Shown here: positions 43,035 to 53,561 of the stretch, in pieces
How positions within the stretch are numbered: the first letter of the stretch is position 1
Layout of the letters: every line of letters starts with the position of its first letter
Assembly (NCBI RefSeq): GCF_001750145.1
Contig: NZ_CP015732.1
Location: 3,782,001-3,846,000, forward strand
DNA length: 64,000 bases
Source: Arthrobacter sp. U41
GTDB taxonomy: Bacteria > Actinomycetota > Actinomycetes > Actinomycetales > Micrococcaceae
Direction: 5' to 3'
The notes under the pieces: generated by a model
Told to the model about the DNA's origin: nothing
The model's database searches: none
What the model saw: only the letters and a program-made list of their open reading frames with translations
Made by a program: the position numbers and the translations under genes

Positions 43035-44966
43035 TCAGAAAATGACGTCGGCGAGGTCCTCGTTGGCTTCTTCCACGTCAAAGGCCGTGGGGTCCAGCGT
43101 GTCTCCCGGCAGCATTCCGAGCCATTCCCGGTATTCCTTGTGGTCTTCGTGGCGGGGATCATTGACCGCCTGGACAATGTTCGCCCACCCCGCGGTGCCG
43201 CCGCTGTCCTCCACCGGCGCCGCGCCGCGTCCCGAGGTGCACCGCGGAAGCTGCCCGCCGCCGTCGTCGTCCGCCAGAACTTTCTCTACCTTGAGGGCGA
43301 GCACCCAGTTGTCGCCAAAGTCGTAGGTGTAGCTCATGGTGCTTCCCACAGCAGGCATCAGTTCACCGACTGTCGCCTTCGATTCGTCGCGGGATGCATG
43401 ACCGTAGAAATCGTCCTCGCCGTCCGGATTCAACGGCGCATACGCCCGTCCGCGGAATCCTCCGATCCGGAACTCGTGCAGGTGATAGTCGAGCCAGCCG
43501 AACAGTGCCTGGATCGCCTGGTGCAGTTGAGGGAGCGGCATGCCGGCCGGAACCAGGATGCGCCGCCAAACGGGCGGTTTCGAATCGTTGAGCGTGATCT
43601 TCAGCTGAAGAATTGGCGTAGCGGCAGGCCGCGCTGCTTCCCGGGCCGGGGACATTGCCGGGGCCGGAGCTGTCGGCTCCTGAGCTGCATGGCTGTGCCC
43701 GGTCGGTTCGACCTCGATATCGTCCGGGTCCGACCCGAGGCCCAGGTCAGCCAGCACCCAGTCGTCGTCGAAGACATTCGCAACGCACCGGATGAGGGCC
43801 GGCGGGACCCGGAAGTGGGTGTCGATGGTCAGCAGCCCCAGCTCCGCGAGCTCCTCCATCCGGGTCAGGGCCACGCCGGTCAACAGGCCCGCCATGGCCC
43901 GTTCCGCGGGCGGCGCGTGGTCCGGGGCGGCAAGAACCCGTGCCTTCTCCGGCGGGTCCGCCGTTGCCGCGGCGAGCAGGATCGATGCCTGCAGCCCCGC
44001 TACCATCCTTTCCCACGGCTGCGCCGGATCCCATCCGAGCACGGCTCTGTCCAGGAACTGGTCAACGAAGAACACCATTTCCTCCAGCCGCTCCGAAGGC
44101 CCCCCGGTCAGGAAGACGCCGGCATCGGCCAAGGGAGTTGCCTTCGTCGGCTTGATCTCAATGAGCTCGGCCGCTTCCAGCGCGTTCCAGAGCTGCGCCA
44201 GCAGCGGCACCTCGTACATGCTCCGGACCGTCGGCACGGGGCCATCGGTACCCGCTGTGCCCGGAAGCGGGAAGCCGGACCGCTGCCTGCCACCCCTAAC
44301 GGCGACGCCGACACAGGCAGCGGCCGCTTCAACGTCGCGCAGGCGGAGGGCGCCGGTGGCCGTGACGGGTTTCCCCTCTCCGATCCACTGGAGCAACGCG
44401 GTGGCCCGCCGGATGAGCGGCAGCCCGGCGAAGGCAGCCAGGGCCTCCCGGTCGGGGACGTCCGGTACGTCGATGAAACCCTGGCCGCCCTCATCCTCCG
44501 CGGTGGTGTCCAGGAAGGCGAGCACTGCCGCCAGTTGATCCTCGGAGCCGCTCCACCGGCCGGTGTCGACGAGGAATTCGACGAAGGCGCCAACGGAGTG
44601 AACGACGTACGTGGTGCCATCGAAGCCACCCGTTTCGCCAGCCGGGGCGCTGCCGTCGTCCAACGCGGCCTCGATCTCCTCCGAGACGGCGACCGACAAA
44701 CCGGCAGGTTCCAGGCTCGTCACGTCGGCCGCGGCCATGCATTCCATATAGCGGCCCATGACTGCCTTTATCGGCACCAGGCTCTCCAGGGCGGCAGCAG
44801 CCGAGCCGGGTGATACCTCCTCGAACCACCGGACAAATGCCGGAGTGAGCACGTCCACGGCACGGCCGGCCCGGAACGTGCTCAGGGATTGGGGTGCGGA
44901 GGACCGGGCGCCGGAGCCTCCCGCCCCGCCCGCGCCCTGATGCCGGTTCCTGCTGTTTTTACTCAT
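43035..44966 (-). CDS. pRiA4b ORF-3-like domain protein
   Basis: A 643-aa protein. The C-terminal part (about residues 480-625) is a PRiA4_ORF3 domain: LQLKITLNDSKPPVWRRI, PLPQLHQAIQALFGWLDYHLHEF, SMSYTYDFGDNWVL and NDPRHEDHKEYREWLG. The N-terminal 450 residues are helical and of unknown type. A Gly/Ser/Ala-rich stretch follows the N-terminal Met (KNSRNRHQGAGGAGGSGARS). ATG 44966 after AGGGAAC. Function unknown; such domains often accompany mobile DNA, but no element ends are seen here. Confidence 0.83.
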   Translation of the reverse strand: MSKNSRNRHQGAGGAGGSGARSSAPQSLSTFRAGRAVDVLTPAFVRWFEEVSPGSAAAALESLVPIKAVMGRYMECMAAADVTSLEPAGLSVAVSEEIEAALDDGSAPAGETGGFDGTTYVVHSVGAFVEFLVDTGRWSGSEDQLAAVLAFLDTTAEDEGGQGFIDVPDVPDREALAAFAGLPLIRRATALLQWIGEGKPVTATGALRLRDVEAAAACVGVAVRGGRQRSGFPLPGTAGTDGPVPTVRSMYEVPLLAQLWNALEAAELIEIKPTKATPLADAGVFLTGGPSERLEEMVFFVDQFLDRAVLGWDPAQPWERMVAGLQASILLAAATADPPEKARVLAAPDHAPPAERAMAGLLTGVALTRMEELAELGLLTIDTHFRVPPALIRCVANVFDDDWVLADLGLGSDPDDIEVEPTGHSHAAQEPTAPAPAMSPAREAARPAATPILQLKITLNDSKPPVWRRILVPAGMPLPQLHQAIQALFGWLDYHLHEFRIGGFRGRAYAPLNPDGEDDFYGHASRDESKATVGELMPAVGSTMSYTYDFGDNWVLALKVEKVLADDDGGGQLPRCTSGRGAAPVEDSGGTAGWANIVQAVNDPRHEDHKEYREWLGMLPGDTLDPTAFDVEEANEDLADVIF

Positions 44967-45137
44967 GGTTCCCTGCCTGGTCGCGAACTTTTTTCCTACG
45001 ACGACGGTACTGAGCCTGCGGGCGGCATGCCAGTGCCGTTCGTGAATGCCCCGCAACTTTTCAGGAGGCCGCCACCCGCGGGGAACTCAGCAAGCGACAG
45101 GCCACGTCTGGGACACGTCGCCCCTGGACCTCAGCGG

Positions 45138-45872
45138 TCAGTCGCGCGGCCGCATGAGCGGTGGGTTGAGCACGGCCCGCGTCGGCTGACCGGCGGCCGG
45201 GCGGGCGGCCCCGGCCAGCCGGAAAAGCGCCGCAGGGCGGCCGGTCTCGCCCGTCGTCATCCGTCCCGTGTCTTCCAGAAAACCGGGCGTTCCCGTGGCC
45301 TTGCGGTGGAAATTCCGGGCGTCCAGACGCACGCCCCAGACGGCCTCGTACACAGCCCGGAGCTGGGCGACGGTGAACTCCTCGCCGCAAAAGGCCGCCC
45401 CCAGCGGCGAGTATTCGAGCTTTGACTTTGCCCGCTCCAAGGCGTCGGCGAGGATCCGCTCGTGATCGAAAGCGAGCTGAAGGTCGCCATCTTGGACCTG
45501 GCCCACCGGGTACCAGGCGGCGTGCTCGGCGTCGCTCCCGGCGGACAGGACGGGAAAGTTGGGTGCCAGCAGCAGGTGGGCCACCGTGAGCACATCCCCG
45601 CGCGGGTCGCGCCCCCTCGGGCCGTAGCTCCCCAGCTGTTCCAGGTGGCCCGGGACCTGCTCGACGCCGGTTTCCTCCGCCAGTTCGCGGCACGCCGCCG
45701 TCACCAGGTCCTCGCCGGGCAGCACGAAACCTCCCGGCAGTGCGAGCATTCCGCGGAAAGGCTCGATCAGGCGGGTGACAAGCAGGACGTTCAGGACGTT
45801 GTTGGCCACGGTGAGGGCGACGACGTCGACCGTCACCGGGAAGCGAGCGGGCGCCGGGTGGGATTCAGGCAT
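45138..45872 (-). CDS. NUDIX hydrolase / NrtR-like transcriptional regulator
   Basis: A 244-aa protein. The N-terminal NUDIX domain has a perfect Nudix box (GFVLPGEDLVTAACRELAEE then TGV), so catalysis may be retained. The C-terminal winged-helix-like part (about 150-215) has FTVAQLRAVYEAVWGVRLDARNFHRK, the arrangement of NrtR NAD-biosynthesis regulators, which sense ADP-ribose-type ligands. Divergent from an SPFH plus NAD-kinase-like pair, with two palindromes in between. Ligand and targets are inferred. Confidence 0.83.
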   Translation of the reverse strand: MPESHPAPARFPVTVDVVALTVANNVLNVLLVTRLIEPFRGMLALPGGFVLPGEDLVTAACRELAEETGVEQVPGHLEQLGSYGPRGRDPRGDVLTVAHLLLAPNFPVLSAGSDAEHAAWYPVGQVQDGDLQLAFDHERILADALERAKSKLEYSPLGAAFCGEEFTVAQLRAVYEAVWGVRLDARNFHRKATGTPGFLEDTGRMTTGETGRPAALFRLAGAARPAAGQPTRAVLNPPLMRPRD

Positions 45873-45888
45873 GAACCCATAGTAGGTA

Positions 45889-45911
45889 GTTATCGTCACC
45901 TTGACAATAAC
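45889..45911. promoter_or_regulatory. NrtR-type operator 1
   Basis: 23-bp palindrome GTTATCGTCA-N3-TGACAATAAC, 17 bp upstream of the regulator start. The GTCA...TGAC core is like known NrtR sites. Placement suggests autoregulation. Confidence 0.7.
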
Positions 45912-45933
45912 GATGAGCGGGCCCTAGGGTTTG

Positions 45934-45956
45934 GTTATCGTCAACCTGACGACAAC
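45934..45956. promoter_or_regulatory. NrtR-type operator 2
   Basis: 23-bp palindrome GTTATCGTCA-N3-TGACGACAAC, 45 bp from operator 1 and 26 bp upstream of the SPFH start. It shares the left arm exactly with operator 1. Confidence 0.7.
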
Positions 45957-45981
45957 ATCGAACGGTTTAGGAGTATCCCAA

Positions 45982-47043
45982 ATGGCCAGCATCAAGCGCT
46001 ACCCCTGGATCAGCCACTTCCTTGGCAGCCCCACCGGCCACGTCGTCCACCTGCAGAAAGGCACGGTCAGGCACCAGGGTGTTGGCCAGGCCTTCTGGTT
46101 CCGGCCGGCGAATTCGGTGCTCAGCGAGGTTCCCGTGGATGACCAGGAACTGCCGACGCTCTTCCACGCCATCACCCGTGATCACCAGGACGTGAGCGTC
46201 CAGGCAAACGTCACCTACCGCTTCATCGACCCGGTGTCCGTCTCCACCCGGCTCGACTTCGGCCTCCAGCCGGCCGGCTCGGCCCAGGCGGCCGGGAAGG
46301 AGCAGGTCGCCACCATCATCGGCCAGCTGTGCCAGAGCCACGCCATCGACCAGATCGCCACCACCACGCTCGCCGAAGCCCTGGAGCGCGGGGTCAGCCA
46401 GCTCCGCAGCGTTCTCACCGCAGCACTCCGCGCGGACACCCGGCTCCTGTCCACCGGTATCGAGATCCTTGCGGTGCAGGTTCTGGCGGTCCGGCCGGAG
46501 GCCGACGTCGAGAGGGCACTGCAGACGCCGGTCCGGGAGCAGCTCCAGGCCGAAGCGGACCGGGCCGTGTACGAGCGGCGGGCCGTCGCCGTCGAGCGGG
46601 AACGGACCATCTCCGAGAACGAAATGGCAAGCCAGATCGAACTGGCGACTCGTCGCGAAAACCTGGTCGCCCAGGAAGGCGCCAACGCCCGGCGCCACGC
46701 CGAGGAAAGGGCCGCGGCGGGACTCATCGAGGCACAGGCCTCGGCCGAACGCTCGGGCATCAGCGCCTCCGCCGAGGCGAACCAGATCCGGCTCGTCGGC
46801 GAGGCAGCCGCGGCGCGCGAGGCCGCCACCATGGAGGTTTACCGGGGCGTGGAACAGGCCACCCTGCTGGCCCTGGCACTCCGCGACGCAGCCGGATCAC
46901 TGCCCAACATCGGCAACCTCACCATCACCCCGGACCTGCTTAGCGGGGCACTTGCCGGGCTGTTCCGGGAGCCCGCAGGCGGCCCGGTCCCGGCTGCGGC
47001 AGCCGGCGTCAGCGCTGCGGCAGCCACCCGGGCCGGGAAGTAG
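45982..47043 (+). CDS. SPFH/band-7 domain protein (slipin-like)
   Basis: A 353-aa protein with an SPFH core (about residues 20-190: GVGQAFWFRPANSVLSEVPVDDQE, DVSVQANVTYRFIDP) followed by a long charged coiled coil (about 190-290: EQLQAEADRAVYERRAVAVE). It has an Ala/Gly-rich end. No N-terminal membrane helix is visible. Probably oligomeric scaffold. ATG 45982 after GGAG. Nine bp separate it from the next gene; regulation by the adjacent NUDIX protein is inferred. Confidence 0.85.
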   Translation: MASIKRYPWISHFLGSPTGHVVHLQKGTVRHQGVGQAFWFRPANSVLSEVPVDDQELPTLFHAITRDHQDVSVQANVTYRFIDPVSVSTRLDFGLQPAGSAQAAGKEQVATIIGQLCQSHAIDQIATTTLAEALERGVSQLRSVLTAALRADTRLLSTGIEILAVQVLAVRPEADVERALQTPVREQLQAEADRAVYERRAVAVERERTISENEMASQIELATRRENLVAQEGANARRHAEERAAAGLIEAQASAERSGISASAEANQIRLVGEAAAAREAATMEVYRGVEQATLLALALRDAAGSLPNIGNLTITPDLLSGALAGLFREPAGGPVPAAAAGVSAAAATRAGK

Positions 47044-47052
47044 GATCCGGAG

Positions 47053-47952
47053 ATGGCAACCCCCCGTCTCGTCATCGTCCACCGGCGGACCGAGCTCCAG
47101 GAACTCCTGGACCGGCACGCCACCCGCGGCCAGGCCGAATTCTTCCTCCGCACCCGCGGCCGCACCCTCCAGGATGTCCAGGAGCGCCACGACGGGCTCA
47201 CCGCGGCCCTGGCGACCATCCGCTCCGCGGTTCCTGCCGAGTGGCGCCACGCCGAGGTGGAGCGCGCGGACCTGAGCCGCTTCCTGCTCACCCCGGAGGA
47301 CATCATCGCGGTGGTGGGCCAGGACGGGCTGGTGGCCAACGCGGCGAAGTATCTCAACGGCCAGCCCGTCATCGGGATTGATCCCGAGCCGGGAGCGAAT
47401 CCGGGCGTGCTGGTCAGACACACGCCCGGCGCGGGGGCAAAGCTGCTGCAGGCGGCCGGACAGGCCGGCCCGGCGGAGCGGCTGCGCTGCCAGGAACTCG
47501 CCACCGTGACGGCACGGCTCGACGACGGGCAGGAACTCTCTGGGCTCAACGAGGTTTACATCGGGCACGCCTCGCACCAGTCGGCCCGGTACCTGCTCAC
47601 CGCCCCGGACGGCCGGGCCGAGCGCCACTCCTCTTCGGGCCTGATCGTCTCCACGGGCACGGGCGCGACCGGCTGGTGCGCCTCGATCGCCCTGGAACGC
47701 GGAGGACGCGCCTTGCCGGCACCCACGGATCCCCGGCTCGCGTGGTTCGTCCGCGAGGCCTGGCCCTCCCCCATCACCGGAACCGCGCTGACCGAGGGTG
47801 TGCTGGGCGCGGGCGAAACACTCCGCGTCACGGTGGCATCCGACCAGCTCGTGGTGTTCGGGGACGGCATGGAAGAGGACCGCCTCACCGCCTCCTGGGG
47901 CCAGGAAATCACGGTCCGGTTGGGCGCACGGCCGCTGCGGCTGGTGGGGTAG
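47053..47952 (+). CDS. NAD-kinase-like protein
   Basis: A 299-aa protein of the NAD/diacylglycerol kinase fold. The second conserved block is clear (SSSGLIVSTGTGATGWCASIA, cf. the TGSTAY motif of NAD kinases). The first, normally GGDGT, reads VVGQDGLVANAAKYL. ADP-ribose- or NAD-related nucleotides are plausible substrates. Start ATG 47053, 9 bp after the SPFH stop. Confidence 0.82.
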   Translation: MATPRLVIVHRRTELQELLDRHATRGQAEFFLRTRGRTLQDVQERHDGLTAALATIRSAVPAEWRHAEVERADLSRFLLTPEDIIAVVGQDGLVANAAKYLNGQPVIGIDPEPGANPGVLVRHTPGAGAKLLQAAGQAGPAERLRCQELATVTARLDDGQELSGLNEVYIGHASHQSARYLLTAPDGRAERHSSSGLIVSTGTGATGWCASIALERGGRALPAPTDPRLAWFVREAWPSPITGTALTEGVLGAGETLRVTVASDQLVVFGDGMEEDRLTASWGQEITVRLGARPLRLVG

Positions 47953-48006
47953 GTCATCCAGCCCGCTGAAAGTCGCCTTGCCCTAGAGCGTTTCGCGGAG
48001 CCGTGA

Positions 48007-48825
48007 TCAGTACAGAAAGATCGGCAGCCAGTCGCGATTGTGCGCGTGCACCAGCGCGAGGAACAGCACGAAGTCAAAGAGCAGGTGCACCGTCACGACG
48101 TAGGTGAATGACTTTGTCAGCTTGAACGTGTAGCCCTGCAGCAGCGCGAACGGGAACGTCAGCAGCGGGCCCCAGGCCTGGTAGCCGATTTCCCACAGGA
48201 AAGACGAAAAGATCACGGCCTGCAGGATGTTGGCGAGCCAGTCCGGGAAGTGCCGCCGGAGCAGGGTGAAGGTGGTGCAGATGAAGAACAGCTCATCCCA
48301 GATTCCAACCGCGTTTACGCCGAGGAAGAGCCGCCAGAAGATGGTGGGTTCGGAGGCGTCCGGCCAGTTTTGATACACCCCCGTGCGGATCAGGTAGGCA
48401 GGCAGGATCAGGTAGGCGAGTGCCACGACACCGAGCAGGTACACCTTCGCCGCCAACGGCCATTTGTGTCCCGTTTTCACCGGGAAGGTGATGAGCTTCT
48501 CGCGGTAGGCGAACCGCGACACCAGCCACGGCACGAGCACGGCCAACGCAAGGACTCCACCCATCAGCGCCATGTGCGTCAGGCTCAAATCAGCGTTCAG
48601 GGGAACCACGCTGATGACAACCATTCCCACCGCCACCAGCGCAAGGTGCCGCAGGAATTCGCGGTCGATCAGAGCGGCAGAGACCACGCTCGACGCGAGC
48701 ATGCCGTAGCCGGCGAGGTCATTTTCGACGCCGAAAAGCAGCACTCCGGAGACCGAGAGCAACACTGCCGGCACAAGCTTCCGGGTCAGCGCGGTGCGCG
48801 GCGGTTCCGTCGAGATCGTTCTCAC
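48007..48825 (-). CDS. CPBP-like intramembrane protease homologue with divergent motifs
   Basis: A 272-aa polytopic membrane protein (about eight helices) similar to CPBP/Abi proteases. The expected EExxxR motif reads WDELFFICTTF and the FxxxH motif reads FSSFLWE; only the last motif (HLLFD) is near normal. Proteolytic activity is therefore doubtful. Function unknown. Confidence 0.7.
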   Translation of the reverse strand: MRTISTEPPRTALTRKLVPAVLLSVSGVLLFGVENDLAGYGMLASSVVSAALIDREFLRHLALVAVGMVVISVVPLNADLSLTHMALMGGVLALAVLVPWLVSRFAYREKLITFPVKTGHKWPLAAKVYLLGVVALAYLILPAYLIRTGVYQNWPDASEPTIFWRLFLGVNAVGIWDELFFICTTFTLLRRHFPDWLANILQAVIFSSFLWEIGYQAWGPLLTFPFALLQGYTFKLTKSFTYVVTVHLLFDFVLFLALVHAHNRDWLPIFLY

Positions 48826-48932
48826 CCCACAAGCATGTCAGCGCCGGCCCCCGAGCGAAACGCTTACCTGCCGGCTCGGTGACTGTGCTTCCTAGTAGGC
48901 TCAAGCCCACATGTGACTGACAGGAGGCTGCA

Positions 48933-49616
48933 GTGGCCGAAACACTGACTGAGACAACGGTGGCCGAGGTGATGGCCGAGCTGGCCGGGCTTGAGGATCC
49001 GAGGGCACGCGCGGTGAACGAGAAACACGGTGACGATCACGGCGTGAACCTCAGCAAACTGCGCGCGCTCGCGAAACGGCTGAAGACGCAGCCCGTCCTC
49101 GCGCGCCGGCTCTGGGCGACGGGTGACACCGCGGCGAGACTGCTGGCGATCCTGATCTGCCGCCCGAAGGCGCTTGGGCGTGACGAGCTGGACGGCATGC
49201 TGCGCGAGGCGCGGTCCCCCAAGGTGCACGACTGGCTGGTGAACTACGTGGTGAAGAAGAACCCGCACTCCGAAGAGCTGCGCCGGGTGTGGTCCGCCGA
49301 TCCGGATCCGGTGGTGGCGAGCGCCGGCTGGGCGCTGACCACCGAACGCGTGGCGAAAGAGCCCGAGGGCCTCGACCTGCCAGGACTGCTCGACGTCATC
49401 GAGGCGGAGATGAAAAACGCCCCGGACCGTTTGCAGTGGGCGATGAACCACTGCCTGGCGCAGATCGGAATCGAGCATGCCGGGCTGCGTGCCCGCGCAC
49501 TCGACATCGGCGAGCGCCTGGAAGTGCTCAAGGACTATCCGACTCCCCCGGGCTGCACGTCCCCATTCGCGCCTGCCTGGATAAACGAGATGGTGCGGCG
49601 GCAGGAGGATAAATAG
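48933..49616 (+). CDS. DNA alkylation repair (AlkD-like HEAT) protein
   Basis: A 227-aa HEAT-repeat protein. VNLSKLRALAKRLKTQPVLARRLWATGDTAARLLAI and VHDWLVNYVVKKNPH match AlkD-like families, as does WALTTERVAKE in the middle. The C-terminus (KDYPTPPGCTSPFAPAWINEMVRRQ) has a Cys-containing motif common in a subset of these proteins. GTG start behind AGGAGG. A second AlkD-like gene lies at 24074-24751. Confidence 0.82.
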   Translation: MAETLTETTVAEVMAELAGLEDPRARAVNEKHGDDHGVNLSKLRALAKRLKTQPVLARRLWATGDTAARLLAILICRPKALGRDELDGMLREARSPKVHDWLVNYVVKKNPHSEELRRVWSADPDPVVASAGWALTTERVAKEPEGLDLPGLLDVIEAEMKNAPDRLQWAMNHCLAQIGIEHAGLRARALDIGERLEVLKDYPTPPGCTSPFAPAWINEMVRRQEDK

Positions 49617-49776
49617 GGAGACGTTCGCGTTCGGGGTTCGTGCCGGACAGTGCGAGGTGACGGCGGGAATCTGCGCCGATGAGTATGCGATAGCCGTCAG
49701 TGTCCTCGAGCGCGCGAGTGACGATGCCGACCGGCGAATAACGTCCCGGGCAGACCCGACGTTGCAGGCCGCGGCG

Positions 49777-49908
49777 CTATTCCTCGACGGAGCGGAGGAT
49801 CCAGCTGGTGCGTGCGGGTATTTTGTAGACGGCGCCTGCATGGACCCTTGTCGGGGCCGGGCCGTCCCAGCTTGTCAGGGCAACTTCCCACTGCGCCGGA
49901 AAGTACTC
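49777..49908 (-). pseudogene. glgX: C-terminal fragment of glgX, cut off by IS30 insertion
   Basis: 43 codons, E-YFPAQWEVALTSWDG to ILRSVEE and stop, matching the end of GlgX-type debranching enzymes. It has no start of its own. It joins in frame to the glgX body at 51001 if the IS and one copy of the CTC duplication are removed. The region 49617-49776 downstream holds nothing recognisable. Confidence 0.85.
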
Positions 49909-49915
49909 GGCGGTG

Positions 49916-50956
49916 TCAACCCGTCTTAGCAACGTCGTCGTTGAGTAGCTTGGTGAATACTTCCCTCGGTGTGAAGTAGCCCAGGACGGCGCGTGGTCTG
50001 TCGTTGAGTTCATCGGCGATGGAGTCCAGGAACGGCTGGTGGCTGGGAAGGACTTCGCCTTTGGGCAGGTATTCCCGGATGAGGCCGTTGGTGTTTTCGT
50101 TGCTGGGCCGCTCCCACGGTGAGTGCGGGTGGGCGAAGTACACGGGCAGGTCCGTGGCGAGTGTCAGCTGGGCGTGGCGGGCCATTTCGGTGCCCTGGTC
50201 CCAGGTCAGGGATCCGCGCATCAGTGCCGGCAGGTCATTGACTTTCTCGATCAGCACATCGGCCAGTCCTGCAGACTTTTTGCCGTCGGGAAGGCCGAGC
50301 ATGATCAGGAATCTGCTGTTCCGCTCCACCAGCGTGGCCACAGCGGTCCTGCCGGCCTTGCCGACCACGAGATCCCCTTCCCACGCCCCTGGAACCCGCC
50401 GGTCCGCGGCCTCTTCCGGGCGGTCATCGATGCTGACCATGCCGATGATCCTCCCGCCTGTCCGCTCACCCAACGGCTTGCGGGTTTTTCGCTTGGTTCG
50501 TTTGGACTGCAGCAGGATCCCGGACTTCGCCAGCTCGCCCTTGGGCAGGGCGTAGATCCACCGGTAGATGGCCTCGTGGGAGACGGTCCGGCCTTGCGCG
50601 TCAGGAGATTTAACCATGGTCTCAACGCTGGTCTCCGTGGCTTCCAAACGCAAGCGCCCGGCGATCTGCCGCGGCGTCCTGGACCGGAACAGGTCAGCCT
50701 TCACCCGTGCCGCGAGGACAGGATCGGTGTCCATCTTCCGGGCCTGCGGACGGCTGCGTTTCCGCTCCGCCCTCACGTCTGCGGTGACAGGGCGGTAGCC
50801 ACGGGTCTTGGTGGAATTCCGCCGCCGTTCACGCCACACGATCGTGTGGTCCCGGCCGATATCGGACCCGATCTGCCGGTCCGTTTTACCGGCCTGAAGC
50901 CCCACCGCGATATCCGCCCGATCCGAAAAAGTCAACGCCCTGCGCGCCACCGGCAA
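49916..50956 (-). CDS. IS30 family transposase
   Basis: A 346-aa DDE transposase. N-terminal helix-turn-helix region (RALTFSDRADIAVGLQAGKTDRQIGSDIGR). The catalytic triad is visible as WEGDLVVG, LTWDQGTEMARH and PWERPSNENTNGLIREYLPKG. Apparently intact, so the element may be active. Its stop lies within the left terminal repeat, as is usual for IS30. Confidence 0.93.
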   Translation of the reverse strand: MPVARRALTFSDRADIAVGLQAGKTDRQIGSDIGRDHTIVWRERRRNSTKTRGYRPVTADVRAERKRSRPQARKMDTDPVLAARVKADLFRSRTPRQIAGRLRLEATETSVETMVKSPDAQGRTVSHEAIYRWIYALPKGELAKSGILLQSKRTKRKTRKPLGERTGGRIIGMVSIDDRPEEAADRRVPGAWEGDLVVGKAGRTAVATLVERNSRFLIMLGLPDGKKSAGLADVLIEKVNDLPALMRGSLTWDQGTEMARHAQLTLATDLPVYFAHPHSPWERPSNENTNGLIREYLPKGEVLPSHQPFLDSIADELNDRPRAVLGYFTPREVFTKLLNDDVAKTG

Positions 50957-50961
50957 CCCCT

Positions 50962-52974
<2,013 letters not shown>

Positions 52975-53145
52975 GGCGCCATGCTACGTGGCAACGGCGA
53001 ACATCAGGGGCGCGGGAGCTTGTTCCTGGAGCGTGTCGGGTTAACTTGATGCCCCCGGTAGCCGGGCGCTGCGAAAGGCCTCGATTGTGAAACCTTGTCC
53101 GCAGGATTGGTTGACGCCGGTTCTGCCCCGGGTAACACTGTCGAG

Positions 53146-53370
53146 GTGAGCGAATCGGAAAAAGAAACCATTGTCCGCGCGGTTGTCGACCGGCTGTCAG
53201 CCCGTTTTCCGGAGGCGCCGCGGCCGCATATCGCCGGTGTCGTGGGAGAAGAGTATGAGTCCTTGGCCAACGGTCGAATCAGGAGTTACATCCCCACCCT
53301 GGTGGAGCATGAGGCGAGGACCCGGCTTCAACGGGAATTTTCCTTCGAGTCCCCTGACGGCCACTTTTAG
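53146..53370 (+). CDS. Small hypothetical protein with predicted three-helix domain
   Basis: A 74-aa protein (MSESEKETIVRAVVDRLSARFP...HIAGVVGEEYESLANGRIRSYIPTLVEHEARTRLQ). The pattern fits small three-helix-bundle proteins of actinobacteria; function unknown. GTG 53146 is preferred; TTG 53095 would add 17 residues unlike the rest. Confidence 0.6.
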   Translation: MSESEKETIVRAVVDRLSARFPEAPRPHIAGVVGEEYESLANGRIRSYIPTLVEHEARTRLQREFSFESPDGHF

Positions 53371-53561
53371 GCTGTGATCCCCGCATCAGCCGGCAACGGC
53401 TGAGCCGTCACGTGGGACTCCGCGCGCTTTGATCCCGAGCCCTGGAAACCGCCAGGGTCATGCCCTTTGAATCCTCGGGCTTTGTTGAATCCGTCCTTTG
53501 CCGAGCCGCCGGGAAGCTGGCGAATGCTTGCCGCGAGGGCCTTGCGTTCAGAGTGTTTGGC

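Noticed and set aside
43035..44966. pRiA4b-ORF3 protein as evidence for an inserted element
   Set aside because: No terminal repeats, transposase or composition change around it.
49617..49776. Possible further gene between the AlkD-like gene and the glgX fragment
   Set aside because: No frame with a start, ribosome site or recognisable sequence.
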